This document shows positions 6,203-6,219 of a stretch of DNA of 6,219 nucleotides, piece after piece. The notes below the pieces were generated by a model that saw only the letters and a program-made list of their open reading frames with translations, did not search any database and was not told the origin of the DNA. Origin of the DNA: Thermococcales archaeon 44_46 (GTDB taxonomy: Archaea > Methanobacteriota_B > Thermococci > Thermococcales > Thermococcaceae); assembly GCA_001507935.1 (NCBI GenBank), contig LGET01000097.1:1-6219 (forward strand), given 5' to 3'. Every line of letters begins with the position of its first letter. Positions within the stretch are counted from its first letter, which is position 1. The position numbers were made by a program, and so were the translations under genes.

Positions 6203-6219
6203 CTTATTAAAAAAATAAG
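6203..6219. repeat. A/T-rich perfect inverted repeat at the right edge
   Basis: CTTATT (6203-6208) and AATAAG (6214-6219) are perfect inverted copies separated by AAAAA. The minus strand carries a run of seven T residues here. It could be a promoter element, an operator or a U-rich transcription end of a gene outside the window, but such A/T-rich palindromes also occur by chance. Confidence 0.35.

Noticed and set aside
6171..6219. C/D box guide RNA starting at GTGATGA
   Set aside because: No CTGA D box follows before the window ends, and the sequence downstream becomes A/T-rich; kept only as a note in the finding on this spacer.

Overview
The window looks like part of a hyperthermophilic euryarchaeal chromosome, most likely from the Thermococcales (Thermococcus/Pyrococcus type). 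The signs are archaeal TATA boxes of the TTTATA or CTTATAAA type, Shine-Dalgarno sites such as GGTGA and GGAGGTGA, AGA/AGG/ATA-rich codon use, closely packed genes, and an archaeal form of CoaBC together with KaiC-like ATPases. This assignment rests on sequence style and protein families, because no database was searched.

Left part (1-1845). A minus-strand gene leaves the window on the left; only its first 17 codons are visible. It shares a divergent promoter region with a plus-strand operon. That operon starts with a clear fluoride (crcB-motif) riboswitch at about 129-188. It continues with a prenyltransferase/squalene-cyclase-like alpha-toroid protein, the CrcB/Fluc fluoride channel and a DUF190 (PII-like) protein. 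Spacing is short throughout and each gene has a strong Shine-Dalgarno site. The riboswitch precedes the toroid gene and not crcB itself, so fluoride sensing probably controls all three genes.

Middle part (1846-3778). After a 95-base gap comes a DUF835 protein with a hydrophobic N-terminus, probably read from a nearly leaderless mRNA. It is followed by coaBC, the bifunctional phosphopantothenoylcysteine decarboxylase/phosphopantothenate-cysteine ligase of coenzyme A synthesis.

Right part (3782-6219). A minus-strand three-gene operon converges on coaBC with only 3 bases between the stop codons. In transcription order it encodes a tandem-domain KaiC-like RecA-superfamily ATPase, a 99-residue protein resembling the NitrOD5-type output domain, and a 225-residue protein. 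The last can be aligned by strand order with a KaiC domain but lacks the P-loop. The stop/start overlap and near-contact of these genes suggest the products work as one complex: an active ATPase, a small adaptor and a pseudo-ATPase. Upstream of the operon lies a GC-rich stretch with nested inverted repeats.

The points that most deserve follow-up are the fluoride-riboswitch operon with its unexplained toroid protein, the likely P1/Shine-Dalgarno switching mechanism, and the KaiC/small protein/pseudo-KaiC cluster.
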